Source: JAAYCI01 sp031549285 | GTDB lineage: Bacteria > Bacillota > Clostridia > Oscillospirales > Ruminococcaceae | Assembly (NCBI GenBank): GCA_031549285.1 | Contig: JAVBPZ010000004.1 | Coordinates: 43,353 to 107,352, forward strand | Direction of reading: 5' to 3' | Length of the DNA: 64,000 bases | In this document: positions 16,519 to 24,354 of the stretch, one piece after another | Layout of the letters: every line of letters begins with the position of its first letter | Position numbering within the stretch: position 1 is the stretch's first letter | Program-made: the position numbers and the translations under genes | Notes under the pieces: model-generated | Database searches by the model: none | Seen by the model: only the letters and a program-made list of their open reading frames with translations | What the model was told of the DNA's origin: nothing

Positions 16519-17355
16519 TCACATGGTTTCCAATGTATCTAATAATTTGCCGGTTTCGGCCACCAGTTCATCCACGCGCTGGCGCTGTATCCGGATACCC
16601 TCCGCATCGTCGCCGGGCAGTGCCTGCAACGCACCAAACTGGCACAAGATCTGGTTTAAATCGCCAGATACCTGGATGATGCGCTGACGGAATGGCGCGC
16701 TTAGCACGCCGGTATCGGTGGTCATTTTTACCTCCAGCGCGGCCACGGCGGAAATTTTGGCCAGCAGGGCATCCGCGGGGGTGTTTTTGTCCTGCTGCTC
16801 AAATGCGCGAATCATCTCTTGTATCTCGGCCAGCAGCGCGCGGTACTCCTGATACACCGGCTGGCGGCGATAGGGGTGCGTGTACAGCAGGGCCACCAGC
16901 AGGGCGATGGCCAGCCCGAGGACGGTGTTAATAATGCGCGCAGTTGCGTATTCAAACGGGTGCCCGCCGGAGGTGTTGAACATCAGCATACAGGTGCAGA
17001 TGAGCAGCACGTTCACAATATGGCGGAAGAACATAAAGCTGAGGAACGCGGCTACCGCCAGGCCGATGGGGGCGATCCAGTATGCGCCGCCGGACAGAAA
17101 GTAAAAGCCCAGTCCCAATAGAATGCTGGCAACGGTGCCAATGATGCGTTCCAGCGAGGCGGTTTTGGTTAGTGCCAGGTTCAGCTGTGTGACAATGAAC
17201 ACCGTGTTCAAAATAAACATGGGATATTCCATGGGCAGAAACAGGGCCAGCAGGGAATATACCCCCACGCCCAGCCCCGCACACAACAACAGCTTTATGG
17301 CCTTTGGGTCAATGTGTTCGCCGATGAAACGGGAGATTTTTTTAAGCGTTTTCAT
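16519..17355 (-). CDS. FUSC/aromatic acid exporter-type membrane protein, second of pair
   Basis: 278 residues. N-terminal half has about five to six helices (KLLLCAGLGVGVYSLLALFLP, YPMFILNTVFIVTQ, IIGTVASILLGLGFYFLSG, and others), the C-terminal half (from about 165) is a soluble helical domain, as in the ArAE_1/FUSC family of putative exporters. Start ATG 17355 overlaps the end of the preceding gene by 14 nt and has GGAGG 10 nt upstream, so translation is probably coupled. The two proteins likely work as a pair; cargo unknown. Confidence 0.78.
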   Translation of the reverse strand: MKTLKKISRFIGEHIDPKAIKLLLCAGLGVGVYSLLALFLPMEYPMFILNTVFIVTQLNLALTKTASLERIIGTVASILLGLGFYFLSGGAYWIAPIGLAVAAFLSFMFFRHIVNVLLICTCMLMFNTSGGHPFEYATARIINTVLGLAIALLVALLYTHPYRRQPVYQEYRALLAEIQEMIRAFEQQDKNTPADALLAKISAVAALEVKMTTDTGVLSAPFRQRIIQVSGDLNQILCQFGALQALPGDDAEGIRIQRQRVDELVAETGKLLDTLETM

Positions 17356-18184
17356 GCGCAGGCACCTCCCATATTTTCAGGTACTGCTGGAAGGCGGTAT
17401 ATTGCTCTTGAAACAGGCGGGTCAAATGTTCGGCGGCCGGCGCGGGGGCGTCGCGCACCACCTGTACGGTGAAAAACAGCTGGGTGGCGCTTTCAAACAA
17501 GGCGGCCAGTTCCTCGGCCCTTTGCCCGCGAACGTCCCGCTGTTTAACATACCCCGCCTGCAGGAATTCTATCTGTTTCAGCACCAGCAACATTTGGTTG
17601 TTGGTGGGGGCTTTTTCCGTGTCGGCATATTGTTTTTCCCGGGCCTGCAACAGTGCGGCGTATTTGCGGTATGCCAGCGCCAGGTTTTTGCGCAGCGACA
17701 TTTGGATGCACAGGTCCACCAGCAACGCCAACAGCGCGCCGACGGTAATTTCCAGAAAAATGCCGGCAGCAAAAGAAGGGCCGGTGGTGGTGCCGGGGTG
17801 CAGCCAGTACACCAGGTTCATGGGGATGAACGCGCTGGCGGGGAAGGGTTTGATTTTAAGCAACACAACCACCACAAGGCCGATGAACAGGCTAAGGAAG
17901 TAAAACACCGGCGTGGCCGGGAAAAAGAAGGTCATAAGGCCAGAGATGCCGCACCCCAGTGCGAACAGGAGAATAACCGTGCGTACCGCGATGCGCCCGC
18001 GCAAAAAGCTGGGTTGTAACGAAATAAGCCCGCCGGCCAGAACGATGGGCATGGCGGAGGCGTTGTTCTGGAAAAACAGATAATGCAGGATAACCACCAC
18101 GCTGGTAAACACAACCACCTGCACCAGCGTAACCAGGCCGGCCAGGCCCAGGCGCTCCAACAGAAGCTTGCGCACACGTTTCAT
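17342..18184 (-). CDS. FUSC/aromatic acid exporter-type membrane protein, first of pair
   Basis: 280 residues with the same plan as its downstream neighbour: N-terminal helices (LAGLVTLVQVVVFTSVVVILHYLFF, MPIVLAGGLISLQPSF, VRTVILLFALGCGISGLMTFFFP, FYFLSLFIGLVVVVLL), then a helical cytoplasmic domain with many Gln and Glu. The GG-LxSxQPSF segment is typical of FUSC proteins. GGGAGGAACACC precedes ATG 18184. Probably duplicated from, and forming a hetero-oligomer with, the next gene. Confidence 0.76.
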   Translation of the reverse strand: MKRVRKLLLERLGLAGLVTLVQVVVFTSVVVILHYLFFQNNASAMPIVLAGGLISLQPSFLRGRIAVRTVILLFALGCGISGLMTFFFPATPVFYFLSLFIGLVVVVLLKIKPFPASAFIPMNLVYWLHPGTTTGPSFAAGIFLEITVGALLALLVDLCIQMSLRKNLALAYRKYAALLQAREKQYADTEKAPTNNQMLLVLKQIEFLQAGYVKQRDVRGQRAEELAALFESATQLFFTVQVVRDAPAPAAEHLTRLFQEQYTAFQQYLKIWEVPAHENA

Positions 18185-18480
18185 GGTGTTCCTCCCTTCC
18201 GATACAGTGTTCCGGCGGCGCGGCGCAGTTTGCGCGCTGTCGATTTGTTGTGAATAGTATACTGTATCGGTGAAAAATAGGCAATCGAAATACATCGAAT
18301 GCGTTTACGAAGAAACAGGGGAAAATGCCTGGAGGGGAGAAGGCTGCCGTGATACAGAAATGGGGAGAGGGCTTGTTGACACCGGCGGAGGAGCGGCGCA
18401 TACTGAATAAACCCAGGGCGATTGCGCATGCCCGGGCAAGCGCTGGGAGATGTATACAGTTTCACCAAGGAGAGTGTCCC

Positions 18481-19152
18481 ATGGAAACAACTGTGAATGG
18501 AATGCACATTTACTATGAAAAAAGTGGGGAAGGCCGCCCGTTTATTTTGCTGCATGGGAATGGCGAGGACCACACCATTTTTGACAAGCTGGTCCCGCAG
18601 CTGGCAAAGGAATACTGCGTGTATGCGCTGGATACCCGCGGCCATGGGCGCAGCGGGCCGGTGGCGGGCGCGTACCACTACACCGACATGGCGGAGGATG
18701 TGGCCGCGTTTTTGCACCATCAAAACCTGGCGGATGTGCTGCTGTATGGCTTCAGCGACGGGGGTATTGTGGGGTTGCTGCTGGCCGCGCGGTACCCGGG
18801 GCTGCTGTCGGCACTGATGGTGAGCGGCGTGAACACAAACCCAGCCGGGCTGAAGGGATGGTTCCGCCGTCTGATGCAGGTGTGGTATTTTTTCACCAGG
18901 GATGAAAAAATACGCCTGATGCTGGCGGAGCCGGCTATTTCCCCGCAACAGCTGCAGGGCATAAAAATTCCGACGTTGCTGCTGGCGGGGGAAAAGGATG
19001 TTATTCGCCCGGCGCATATGGCGAAAATAGCCCGGGAAATACCCCACGCTGTGCTGCGGGTGCTGCCCGGGGAAGACCACGCCAGCTATGTGGTGCACAG
19101 CGAAAAGCTGTACCCGCTGCTGCGCGATTTTTTGGCGGGGGAAAGGGCCTGA
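18481..19152 (+). CDS. Alpha/beta hydrolase
   Basis: 223 residues, single-domain alpha/beta hydrolase. Oxyanion motif LLHGNGED (about 20-27), DTRGHGRSG, nucleophile elbow GFSDGG, GEKDVIRP with the probable acid Asp, and catalytic His in GEDHASY. Cytosolic esterase or lipase type; substrate unknown. AAGGAG is 8 nt from ATG 18481. Divergent from the FUSC pair. Confidence 0.88.
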   Translation: METTVNGMHIYYEKSGEGRPFILLHGNGEDHTIFDKLVPQLAKEYCVYALDTRGHGRSGPVAGAYHYTDMAEDVAAFLHHQNLADVLLYGFSDGGIVGLLLAARYPGLLSALMVSGVNTNPAGLKGWFRRLMQVWYFFTRDEKIRLMLAEPAISPQQLQGIKIPTLLLAGEKDVIRPAHMAKIAREIPHAVLRVLPGEDHASYVVHSEKLYPLLRDFLAGERA

Positions 19153-19239
19153 GCCCGAGCGACAGGTTTTTGTGGTGCCGGATAGCCGGGGCGGCAGACA
19201 CATGCCGGAATGTGACGTGGCGATGGCGAGCCAGGAAGT

Positions 19240-19255
19240 GGGGTATTAAACCCAT
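19240..19255. repeat. Intergenic motif GGGGTATNAAACCCAT, copy 2
   Basis: GGGGTATTAAACCCAT, followed by GCCCCCAGGGGC. Same core as copies at 5361 and 24230. Lies at the edge of a hairpin-rich stretch. Confidence 0.4.
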
Positions 19256-19265
19256 GCCCCCAGGG

Positions 19266-19420
19266 GCCCCTCATCTCGGGCCTAAGAGGCGCCGCTATGC
19301 GGCGGTTGGCCCTCGAAACAGCGCTGCGGCGCTAGTCTGGCCGCTTCGCGGCCATTCACCTTGTCTCGGTCGCCTCGCGCAGGGCAGCCGAAAACAAGTT
19401 TTCGCGCGACTCTCGCTTCG
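19266..19420. repeat. GC-rich multi-hairpin intergenic element
   Basis: A row of short palindromes: GCCGC-TAT-GCGGC (about 19291), AGCGC-TGCG-GCGCT (about 19320), GGCCGC-TTC-GCGGCC (about 19339) and further CGCC/GCG-rich stems to 19420. No gene is supported; the open plus-strand frame through it has only Arg/Ala-rich low-complexity sequence. It could be a dispersed non-coding repeat or structured RNA. Confidence 0.45.
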
Positions 19421-19427
19421 TTGACCA

Positions 19428-19468
19428 ATAAAAAAAACACAGGAGGCAACCGCGGTTGCCTCCTGTGT
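19428..19468 (-). terminator. Terminator after first HdeD gene
   Basis: Perfect 16-bp palindrome ACACAGGAGGCAACCG/CGGTTGCCTCCTGTGT (19437-19468), followed on the minus strand by a T8 run. Confidence 0.92.
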
Positions 19469-19488
19469 GGTATGTGTACGAAAAAGAA

Positions 19489-20022
19489 TTAGGTGGAAGG
19501 AGCGTTGGGGCTTTTGTCCACACCACCGGCAATCAGGTTCACGCCCTGGAAGATAATCATGAAGGCGATGAGCCAGCCCAGAGCCAAGGCGTCCGCGAAC
19601 GGGGTGAAGAAGGAAGCAACGCCCAGCAGAACCATCAAAATGCCGAAGGCGAGGCGCCAGCCCCAGCCGCTGCCGGCAATTTTGCGGCTTTTAACGGCGC
19701 CCACAATAGCCAGGATGCCGCCAACCAACAAGGCCGCACAGAACATATAGACAACCAGGATGTCCGTGAGGAACTGGACAAAACGGCTGAAGATAATGAT
19801 GATGGCCAGCAGGATGGTGACGATGCCGCCGACAATATCCCAAACCGAGGAGGTGCCGTCTTTTTTGCCGGTGAAGTAGTTTACGATCATCATGATGCCG
19901 GCAACGAGCAGAAGGATGGAGATGATCCAAACAGCAGCAAGGAAGGTGATGCCAGGATACAACATGCAGAAGAACCCGCCAAGAATCAGTAGAATACCCG
20001 CGATGATAGACAGAGCTTTCAT
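19489..20022 (-). CDS. HdeD/DUF308 family membrane protein (copy 1)
   Basis: 177 residues, six helices in pairs: MKALSIIAGILLILGGFFCMLYPG, AVWIISILLLVAGIMMIV, VGGIVTILLAIIIIFSRF, VYMFCAALLVGGILAIVGAV, and two more. DUF308 repeats as in HdeD of enterobacterial acid resistance; in Firmicutes the role is unknown. Own promoter and terminator. A second family member lies at 61514-62023. Confidence 0.85.
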   Translation of the reverse strand: MKALSIIAGILLILGGFFCMLYPGITFLAAVWIISILLLVAGIMMIVNYFTGKKDGTSSVWDIVGGIVTILLAIIIIFSRFVQFLTDILVVYMFCAALLVGGILAIVGAVKSRKIAGSGWGWRLAFGILMVLLGVASFFTPFADALALGWLIAFMIIFQGVNLIAGGVDKSPNAPST

Positions 20023-20137
20023 AACAGTAACACCCTTTCTGATTTTTATCCCCACCAGCGCCTTCCGCACTTCCCTGTGAGCCGGCAAAACCTGGAAGGA
20101 TGCACAATACCCAAACGCTGTACTGTGTGTTGTGGCT

Positions 20138-20166
20138 ATTATAGCAGACGAAAAGGACGCCCGCAA
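20138..20166 (-). promoter_or_regulatory. Promoter of first HdeD gene
   Basis: Minus-strand TTGCGG (20161-20166), 17 nt, TATAAT (20138-20143), 115 nt before the ATG. Confidence 0.7.
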
Positions 20167-20247
20167 GTAGAACGTATGGATTCGGGTGCAAAATGCCTGT
20201 TATAGGACAAAAATACTCACCGGATGCCGCCATATTTTGTAGGAAGA

Positions 20248-20276
20248 TTGAAAACCGGGGGCGGCTTTGGTAAAAT
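20248..20276 (+). promoter_or_regulatory. Promoter of HD-domain gene
   Basis: TTGAAA (20248-20253), 17 nt, TAAAAT (20271-20276), 84 nt before the ATG. Confidence 0.7.
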
Positions 20277-20360
20277 AATGATGGCAGGAAAGCGCGGCAC
20301 ATGACCCGCAAGGGAAAAGCACCGCCGGAAGGCAGGCGCCGGTGGGCAATAAGGAGAAGT

Positions 20361-21026
20361 ATGCATACAGTTACCTTTGAGGACATAAAAAACTCCGATG
20401 AAATAAAGACCTATATCCGCCAGGCGGATGCGTCGCTGCTGACGCTGGGATATACCGAGCATTCGTTTGCGCATGTGATGCGCTGTGCAGACCTGGCCAG
20501 CCGCTGGCTGTTACAGCTGGGGTATTCCGAGCGTGAGGCAGATCTGGCGCGCATTGCGGGATACATGCACGACATTGGCAATGTGGTGAACCGTACCGAC
20601 CACGCGCAAAGCGGGGCAATAATGGCGTTCCGGCTGCTGGACAAGATGGGGATGTCGCCAGAGGACGTGGCGGCGGTGGTAACCGCTATTGGCAACCACG
20701 ACGAGGGGACCGCCTGCCCGGTAAATTCCATTGCCGCGGCGCTGATATTGGCGGACAAGACCGATGTGCGCCGCAGCCGGGTGCGCTCGCGGGATATCCC
20801 GCATTTTGATATTCACGACCGGGTGAACTACTCGGTGAAAAAAGCGGTGACCGTGCTGGACGCCGAGGCGAAAACCCTGGCGCTGAACCTGGAAATTGAC
20901 ACCAGGATTTGCGCGGTGATGGATTACTTTGAAATATTTATGGACCGCATGATGCTGTGCCGCCGGGCGGCGGGGTATTTTGAGCTGAGCTTCCGCTTGA
21001 ATATTAACGGTTCATCGCTGATGTGA
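20361..21026 (+). CDS. HD-domain phosphohydrolase-like protein
   Basis: 221 residues. HD signature: EHSFAHVMRCADLASRWL (first His), YMHDIGNVVNRTDHAQSG (HD dyad) and GNHDEGTACPVNSIAAALILADKTDVRR (later His/Asp ligands). Metal-dependent phosphohydrolase fold; substrate unknown, possibly a nucleotide. The C-terminal 60 residues form an alpha/beta cap with NLEIDTRICAVMDYFEIFMDRM. ATG 20361 with AAGGAG four nt away, a little close. Single gene. Confidence 0.82.
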   Translation: MHTVTFEDIKNSDEIKTYIRQADASLLTLGYTEHSFAHVMRCADLASRWLLQLGYSEREADLARIAGYMHDIGNVVNRTDHAQSGAIMAFRLLDKMGMSPEDVAAVVTAIGNHDEGTACPVNSIAAALILADKTDVRRSRVRSRDIPHFDIHDRVNYSVKKAVTVLDAEAKTLALNLEIDTRICAVMDYFEIFMDRMMLCRRAAGYFELSFRLNINGSSLM

Positions 21027-21142
21027 ACAGCAGAGGTGCCCGAAAAGGGAGTGCGCTTCGTTGTGTTTTGCCCGGGCACATGATATACTGAAAACAACTG
21101 AAGGCATTACGATTTGCCGCCGATGCCAAAGGAGGGTTTGGC

Positions 21143-21616
21143 ATGACCATAGGAAAATCCCGGGAGGATTACCTGGAGGCGATCCTGGTTTTGCAAAAAG
21201 ACCGGGGTGCGGTTCATTCTGTGGATGTGGCGCACTATCTGGAGTATTCTAAGCCCAGCGTGAGCCGCGCCGTGGCCGGCCTGAAGGCCGACGGGTTAGT
21301 GGAGATGCAGCCCGGTGGCGTGCTGACGCTGACCAAAGAAGGGCGCAAGATAGCCGAGGACGTGTATGACCGCCACACCATTTTAACCGGAATGCTGACT
21401 TCGCTGGGGGTGGCGGCTGCGGTGGCCGCGGCGGACGCATGCCGGATAGAACATGTGATTAGCGAGGAGTCTTTTGCGCGGATAAAGGCGGCCTATAAGC
21501 AGCCAGCCGGTGGGAAAAAACCGGAAAAAGAAGACCGGAAGCCCGGCGCAGAGAATGCTGCCCCCGAAAAAGAGGGCAAGGAAAAACGGAAAAAGAAGAA
21601 AAAGAAAAAAGGGTAA
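21143..21616 (+). CDS. DtxR/MntR-family metal-dependent repressor with Lys/Glu-rich tail
   Basis: 157 residues. Winged helix (residues 1-65, SREDYLEAILVL..SKPSVSRAVAGLKADGLV) plus the dimer helix region. Residues matching MntR metal ligands are present: Asp9, Glu12, His78, Glu103, His104, with Cys100 in ADACRIEH. Expected to sense Mn or Fe and repress uptake genes. After about residue 120 comes a low-complexity tail ending in KEKRKKKKKKKG, not part of the family. GGAGG precedes ATG 21143. Next to the ArsR gene. Confidence 0.9.
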   Translation: MTIGKSREDYLEAILVLQKDRGAVHSVDVAHYLEYSKPSVSRAVAGLKADGLVEMQPGGVLTLTKEGRKIAEDVYDRHTILTGMLTSLGVAAAVAAADACRIEHVISEESFARIKAAYKQPAGGKKPEKEDRKPGAENAAPEKEGKEKRKKKKKKKG

Positions 21617-21712
21617 TGTTGCCGGGCGGGTGCCGGCGCGCGGGACATGGTTTTGCCGGCATCTGCCGTATGCTGGATGTGGGATCGCCAAAGAAAATGG
21701 GGAGGTGCCTGT

Positions 21713-22084
21713 ATGGCCATGAAGACCCTGCCGCACCACCACGATGACGCGTTCGCGGCGGTGCTGGAGCGAATTCCTGATGAGGCGGCATTTATAGAGG
21801 CGGCGGATGTATTCAGCCAGCTGTCGGATGCGACCCGCTTGCGCATTTTGTGGATATTGTGCCACAGCGACGAGTGTGTTACCAACATTGCGGCGGCCAT
21901 TGGAATGAGCGACCCGGCGGTGTCCCATCACCTGCGCATTTTGAAAAAGACCGGCATTGCGGTTAGCCGGCGGCTGGGCAAGGAAGTGCACTATACTCTG
22001 GCAAAAACCGAGGAAGCGTACCTTGTACACCGCATGATAGACGATATGTTTGCTATGAACTGCCCAGAGCTGGGAATTCGTTAA
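21713..22084 (+). CDS. ArsR/SmtB-family transcriptional regulator
   Basis: 123 residues. Winged helix-turn-helix: FSQLSDATRLRILWILCHSDECVTNIAAAIGMSDPAVSHHLRILKKTGIAVSRRLGKEVHYTL. N-terminus has LPHHHDD, a possible metal-binding cluster, and the last helix keeps Glu/His/Asp residues (EEAYLVHRMIDD) where alpha-5 metal sites lie in SmtB/CzrA. The classical ELCVCDL alpha-3 site is not present (ECVTNI instead, one Cys). Likely a metal-responsive repressor. GGGGAGG precedes ATG 21713; gene ends 45 nt before the glycosyltransferase. Confidence 0.88.
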   Translation: MAMKTLPHHHDDAFAAVLERIPDEAAFIEAADVFSQLSDATRLRILWILCHSDECVTNIAAAIGMSDPAVSHHLRILKKTGIAVSRRLGKEVHYTLAKTEEAYLVHRMIDDMFAMNCPELGIR

Positions 22085-22129
22085 TGTAGGCAAAAGACGT
22101 CCGTTATTTTTGCCCAAAGGGGGAATTCG

Positions 22130-23230
22130 GTGGACTGTTGCATCGTAATACCTGCCTATAAACCAACCGAAGAGATGCTTCGCTATATGGACCGGCTGCA
22201 GGATGCGAGGCCGGCCCGTATTTTGGTGGTGGATGATGGCAGCGGGCTGGACTACCGGCCTGTTTTTGATGCGCTGGCGCCGATAAAAAACTGCGTGGTG
22301 CTGCGGCATGATGTGAACCGCGGCAAAGGAAGTGCCATAAAAACGGCGCTGGCGTACCATTTACAGTACCCGCTGGAAGTATGCCTGGGCGTTATCACGG
22401 TGGATTGCGACGGCCAGCACAGCGTGCCGGATGTGGAAAAAATATATGCCGAACTGCAGCAGCAGGAGGGGTATCTGGTGCTGGGCAGCCGGGACTTTGG
22501 CGAGGGCACGCCCCGCCGCAGCGCCACCGGGAACAAGGTAACCTCAAAGGTGATGTCCTTTATGTATGGCATTCAGCTGGAGGACACGCAAACCGGGTTG
22601 CGTGGGCTGCCCGAGGCAATATTGCCGGAGCTGGTGCAGCTGTCCGGCAAGCGGTACGAGTATGAACTGAATATGCTGATTTTTGCCAAGCGCAAGTGTA
22701 TTCCGTTTGCGCTGGTGCCCATCGAGACCATTTATTTTGACAACAACAATGGCAGTCATTACCGCACAGTGGTGGATTCCCTGCGCATTGTGGGGCAGTT
22801 GATGAAAGGGTTGGGCGGTTTTTTTTTTAATGCTGTGCTGTCCAGCGGTGTGGATATTTTAATATATACCCTGTTCGTGAAGGTGGTATTTATTGGCCTG
22901 CCGGTGGCGCAGCGCCTGTTTTTTTCCGCGGTGATTTCCCGCCTATCGTCCTCGCTGGTGAATTACTCAGTAAACCGGCGGCTGCCGTACGTGCAGACAC
23001 GCAAAATTTACCCCACCATGCTGAAATATTATATGGTGTGGTCGCTGCAGGTGGTGCTGTCTTTCACCGGGGTGTATTTTTTACACACCAGGCTGGGCCT
23101 GGATGAGGTGCTGGCAAAAATACTGATGGATATGCTGCTGGGCATTGCCAACTATCAGGCGCAGATGCGATGGGTATTCAGCAGCAAGGAGGAGCAGCCT
23201 GTGGCAGAACAGCAGGAGCAGGAAGGATGA
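22130..23230 (+). CDS. GT2 glycosyltransferase fused to GtrA-like membrane domain
   Basis: 366 residues, GTG start (22130) with AAAGGGGG six to seven nt upstream. Residues 1-220 are a DPM1/DPG-synthase-type GT-A fold: CIVIPAYKP, VVDDGSG, DVNRGKGSAIKTAL, VDCDGQH (DxD-like), LGSRDF. Residues about 225-355 are four helices of GtrA type (FFNAVLSSGVDILIYTLFV, SSLVNYSVNRR). Such fusions make or flip polyprenyl-linked sugars at the inner membrane face. Last bases overlap the next start (ATGA), so it is coupled to an acyltransferase-like gene. Acceptor is unknown. Confidence 0.87.
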   Translation: MDCCIVIPAYKPTEEMLRYMDRLQDARPARILVVDDGSGLDYRPVFDALAPIKNCVVLRHDVNRGKGSAIKTALAYHLQYPLEVCLGVITVDCDGQHSVPDVEKIYAELQQQEGYLVLGSRDFGEGTPRRSATGNKVTSKVMSFMYGIQLEDTQTGLRGLPEAILPELVQLSGKRYEYELNMLIFAKRKCIPFALVPIETIYFDNNNGSHYRTVVDSLRIVGQLMKGLGGFFFNAVLSSGVDILIYTLFVKVVFIGLPVAQRLFFSAVISRLSSSLVNYSVNRRLPYVQTRKIYPTMLKYYMVWSLQVVLSFTGVYFLHTRLGLDEVLAKILMDMLLGIANYQAQMRWVFSSKEEQPVAEQQEQEG

Positions 23231-24066
23231 CGAAAAAGTTTTATGGGCCGTTTGGCCGGCTGGTAAAGTGGGCGTATGGGAAGCTGCATCGTTCCTGGAA
23301 AGTGCAGTATGAAGCCACGCCGGAAGGGGCGCCGGGGCTGGCCGTGCCGGATGGACAGACGCCCCCGGACGGACCAAAGCCAGGCGTAGCGCCCCCGCCG
23401 GAGCCGGTGGTGTATGTGGTGCACCACCAAAACATGTTCGGCCCGCTGCATATGATGGGCCTGGCGCCATTTGAAGCACAGATTTGGGCGTTGCATGTTT
23501 TTTTGGACCGGAGGGAATGTTTCGAACAGTACTACCGATATACCTTTACCCAGCGGTACGGGTGGCCCAAACCGGCGGCGTTTGTGGTGGTGGGCATTAT
23601 TTCGCTGGTGGTGCCGGCGTTGATGCGTTCTCTCCGCGCCATTCCGGTGTACCGGGACGGGGAGGCGATTGGCACGTTTCGCGCCTCGGTGGCGGCCCTG
23701 AAGGAAGGCCGCAGCGTGGTTATCTGCCCGGATGAGCAGTATGCCGACCCGTCCGCCGCCATGGGGGAGATGTATGCCGGTTTTCTGGGCCTGGCAAAAC
23801 TGTACTATAAAAAAACCGGGCTGAGCCTTTCGTTTGTGCCGGTGTGCTGCAGCGCAAAACAGGAGGCACTGGTGTTTGGCGGTGCGGTACGTTTTGATGC
23901 CCAGCGGGATTTTGCGGCGGAGCAGCAGCGCATGGCCGAAGCTCTGCGGGACGGCATAAACCAGATGGCGCTGCGGTGCGGGGATATTACCGAGGAAGAG
24001 TATGCCACGGCAAAAAAACTACCGGCGGCAGGCCGCCCGGGCAAGGAGCATGCGGCGCAGGTGTGA
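23227..24066 (+). CDS. Lysophospholipid acyltransferase-like (PlsC-like) protein
   Basis: 279 residues. The stretch VVYVVHHQNMFGPLHMMGL resembles the acyltransferase H-block, though the usual HX4D appears as HHQNMFGP without the Asp; SLRAIPVYRDGEAIGTFRASVAALKEGRSVVICPDEQYADPS matches the later blocks (glycerol-phosphate and FPEG-like). One hydrophobic segment (AAFVVVGIISLVVPALM). A Pro-rich insert lies at about 35-58. Overlaps the GT2-GtrA stop by four nt, so the two probably act together on a lipid-linked product. Catalytic activity is uncertain because of the altered H-block. Confidence 0.62.
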   Translation: MTKKFYGPFGRLVKWAYGKLHRSWKVQYEATPEGAPGLAVPDGQTPPDGPKPGVAPPPEPVVYVVHHQNMFGPLHMMGLAPFEAQIWALHVFLDRRECFEQYYRYTFTQRYGWPKPAAFVVVGIISLVVPALMRSLRAIPVYRDGEAIGTFRASVAALKEGRSVVICPDEQYADPSAAMGEMYAGFLGLAKLYYKKTGLSLSFVPVCCSAKQEALVFGGAVRFDAQRDFAAEQQRMAEALRDGINQMALRCGDITEEEYATAKKLPAAGRPGKEHAAQV

Positions 24067-24189
24067 CGGCGCCGAAACCGGCCCGCCTGTTGCGGGCGGT
24101 ATAGGGCTGGCCCCCTTGCCTTAGCTTCCAATAATCCAAGTTTGGCATGGATGGTTAGTGTTAATAATAGAGATATATAGCGCTATAGC

Positions 24190-24224
24190 AGGGCTGCCGT
24201 TCGTTGGGTAGCTCTTTTTTGTTT
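24190..24224 (+). terminator. Terminator after the acyltransferase-like gene
   Basis: Stem GGGCTGCC/GGTAGCTC (24191-24198 with 24207-24214, two G-T pairs) followed by TTTTTTGTTTG. 125 nt past the stop. Confidence 0.55.
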
Positions 24225-24229
24225 GTTCT

Positions 24230-24249
24230 GGGGTATAAAACCCATTCAT
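24230..24249. repeat. Intergenic motif GGGGTATNAAACCCAT, copy 3
   Basis: GGGGTATAAAACCCATTCAT, matching the copy at 5361 in 19 of 20 positions. It abuts the Pho boxes of pstS. Confidence 0.4.
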
Positions 24250-24304
24250 TTTACCCAGAATTAACAATAGCCATCCGACGGATTTAACATGGCGTGTGTA
24301 TAGT
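24250..24304 (+). promoter_or_regulatory. Pho boxes and promoter of the pst operon
   Basis: Repeats in 11-bp phase: TTTACC (24250), TTAACA (24261), a degenerate unit (24272) and TTTAAC (24283), followed by TATAGT (24299-24304). This is the pattern of PhoB/PhoP activator sites, TTAACA-like hexamers one helix turn apart upstream of a -10 box without a good -35. PhoB (28842) is the likely activator under phosphate shortage. Confidence 0.65.
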
Positions 24305-24354
24305 GAGGGTGCAACAAAAAAATCAACACTGAAAACAAAAGGATGGGTTGAAAC

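Noticed and set aside
19170..19424. 84-codon Arg/Ala-rich plus-strand frame
   Set aside because: It runs through the hairpin-rich stretch, has no ribosome site, and its composition is explained by the palindromes.
24176..24187. TATAGCGCTATA palindrome as an operator for pstS
   Set aside because: It lies before the terminator of the previous gene, about 110 nt from the pst -10 box, and could be chance.
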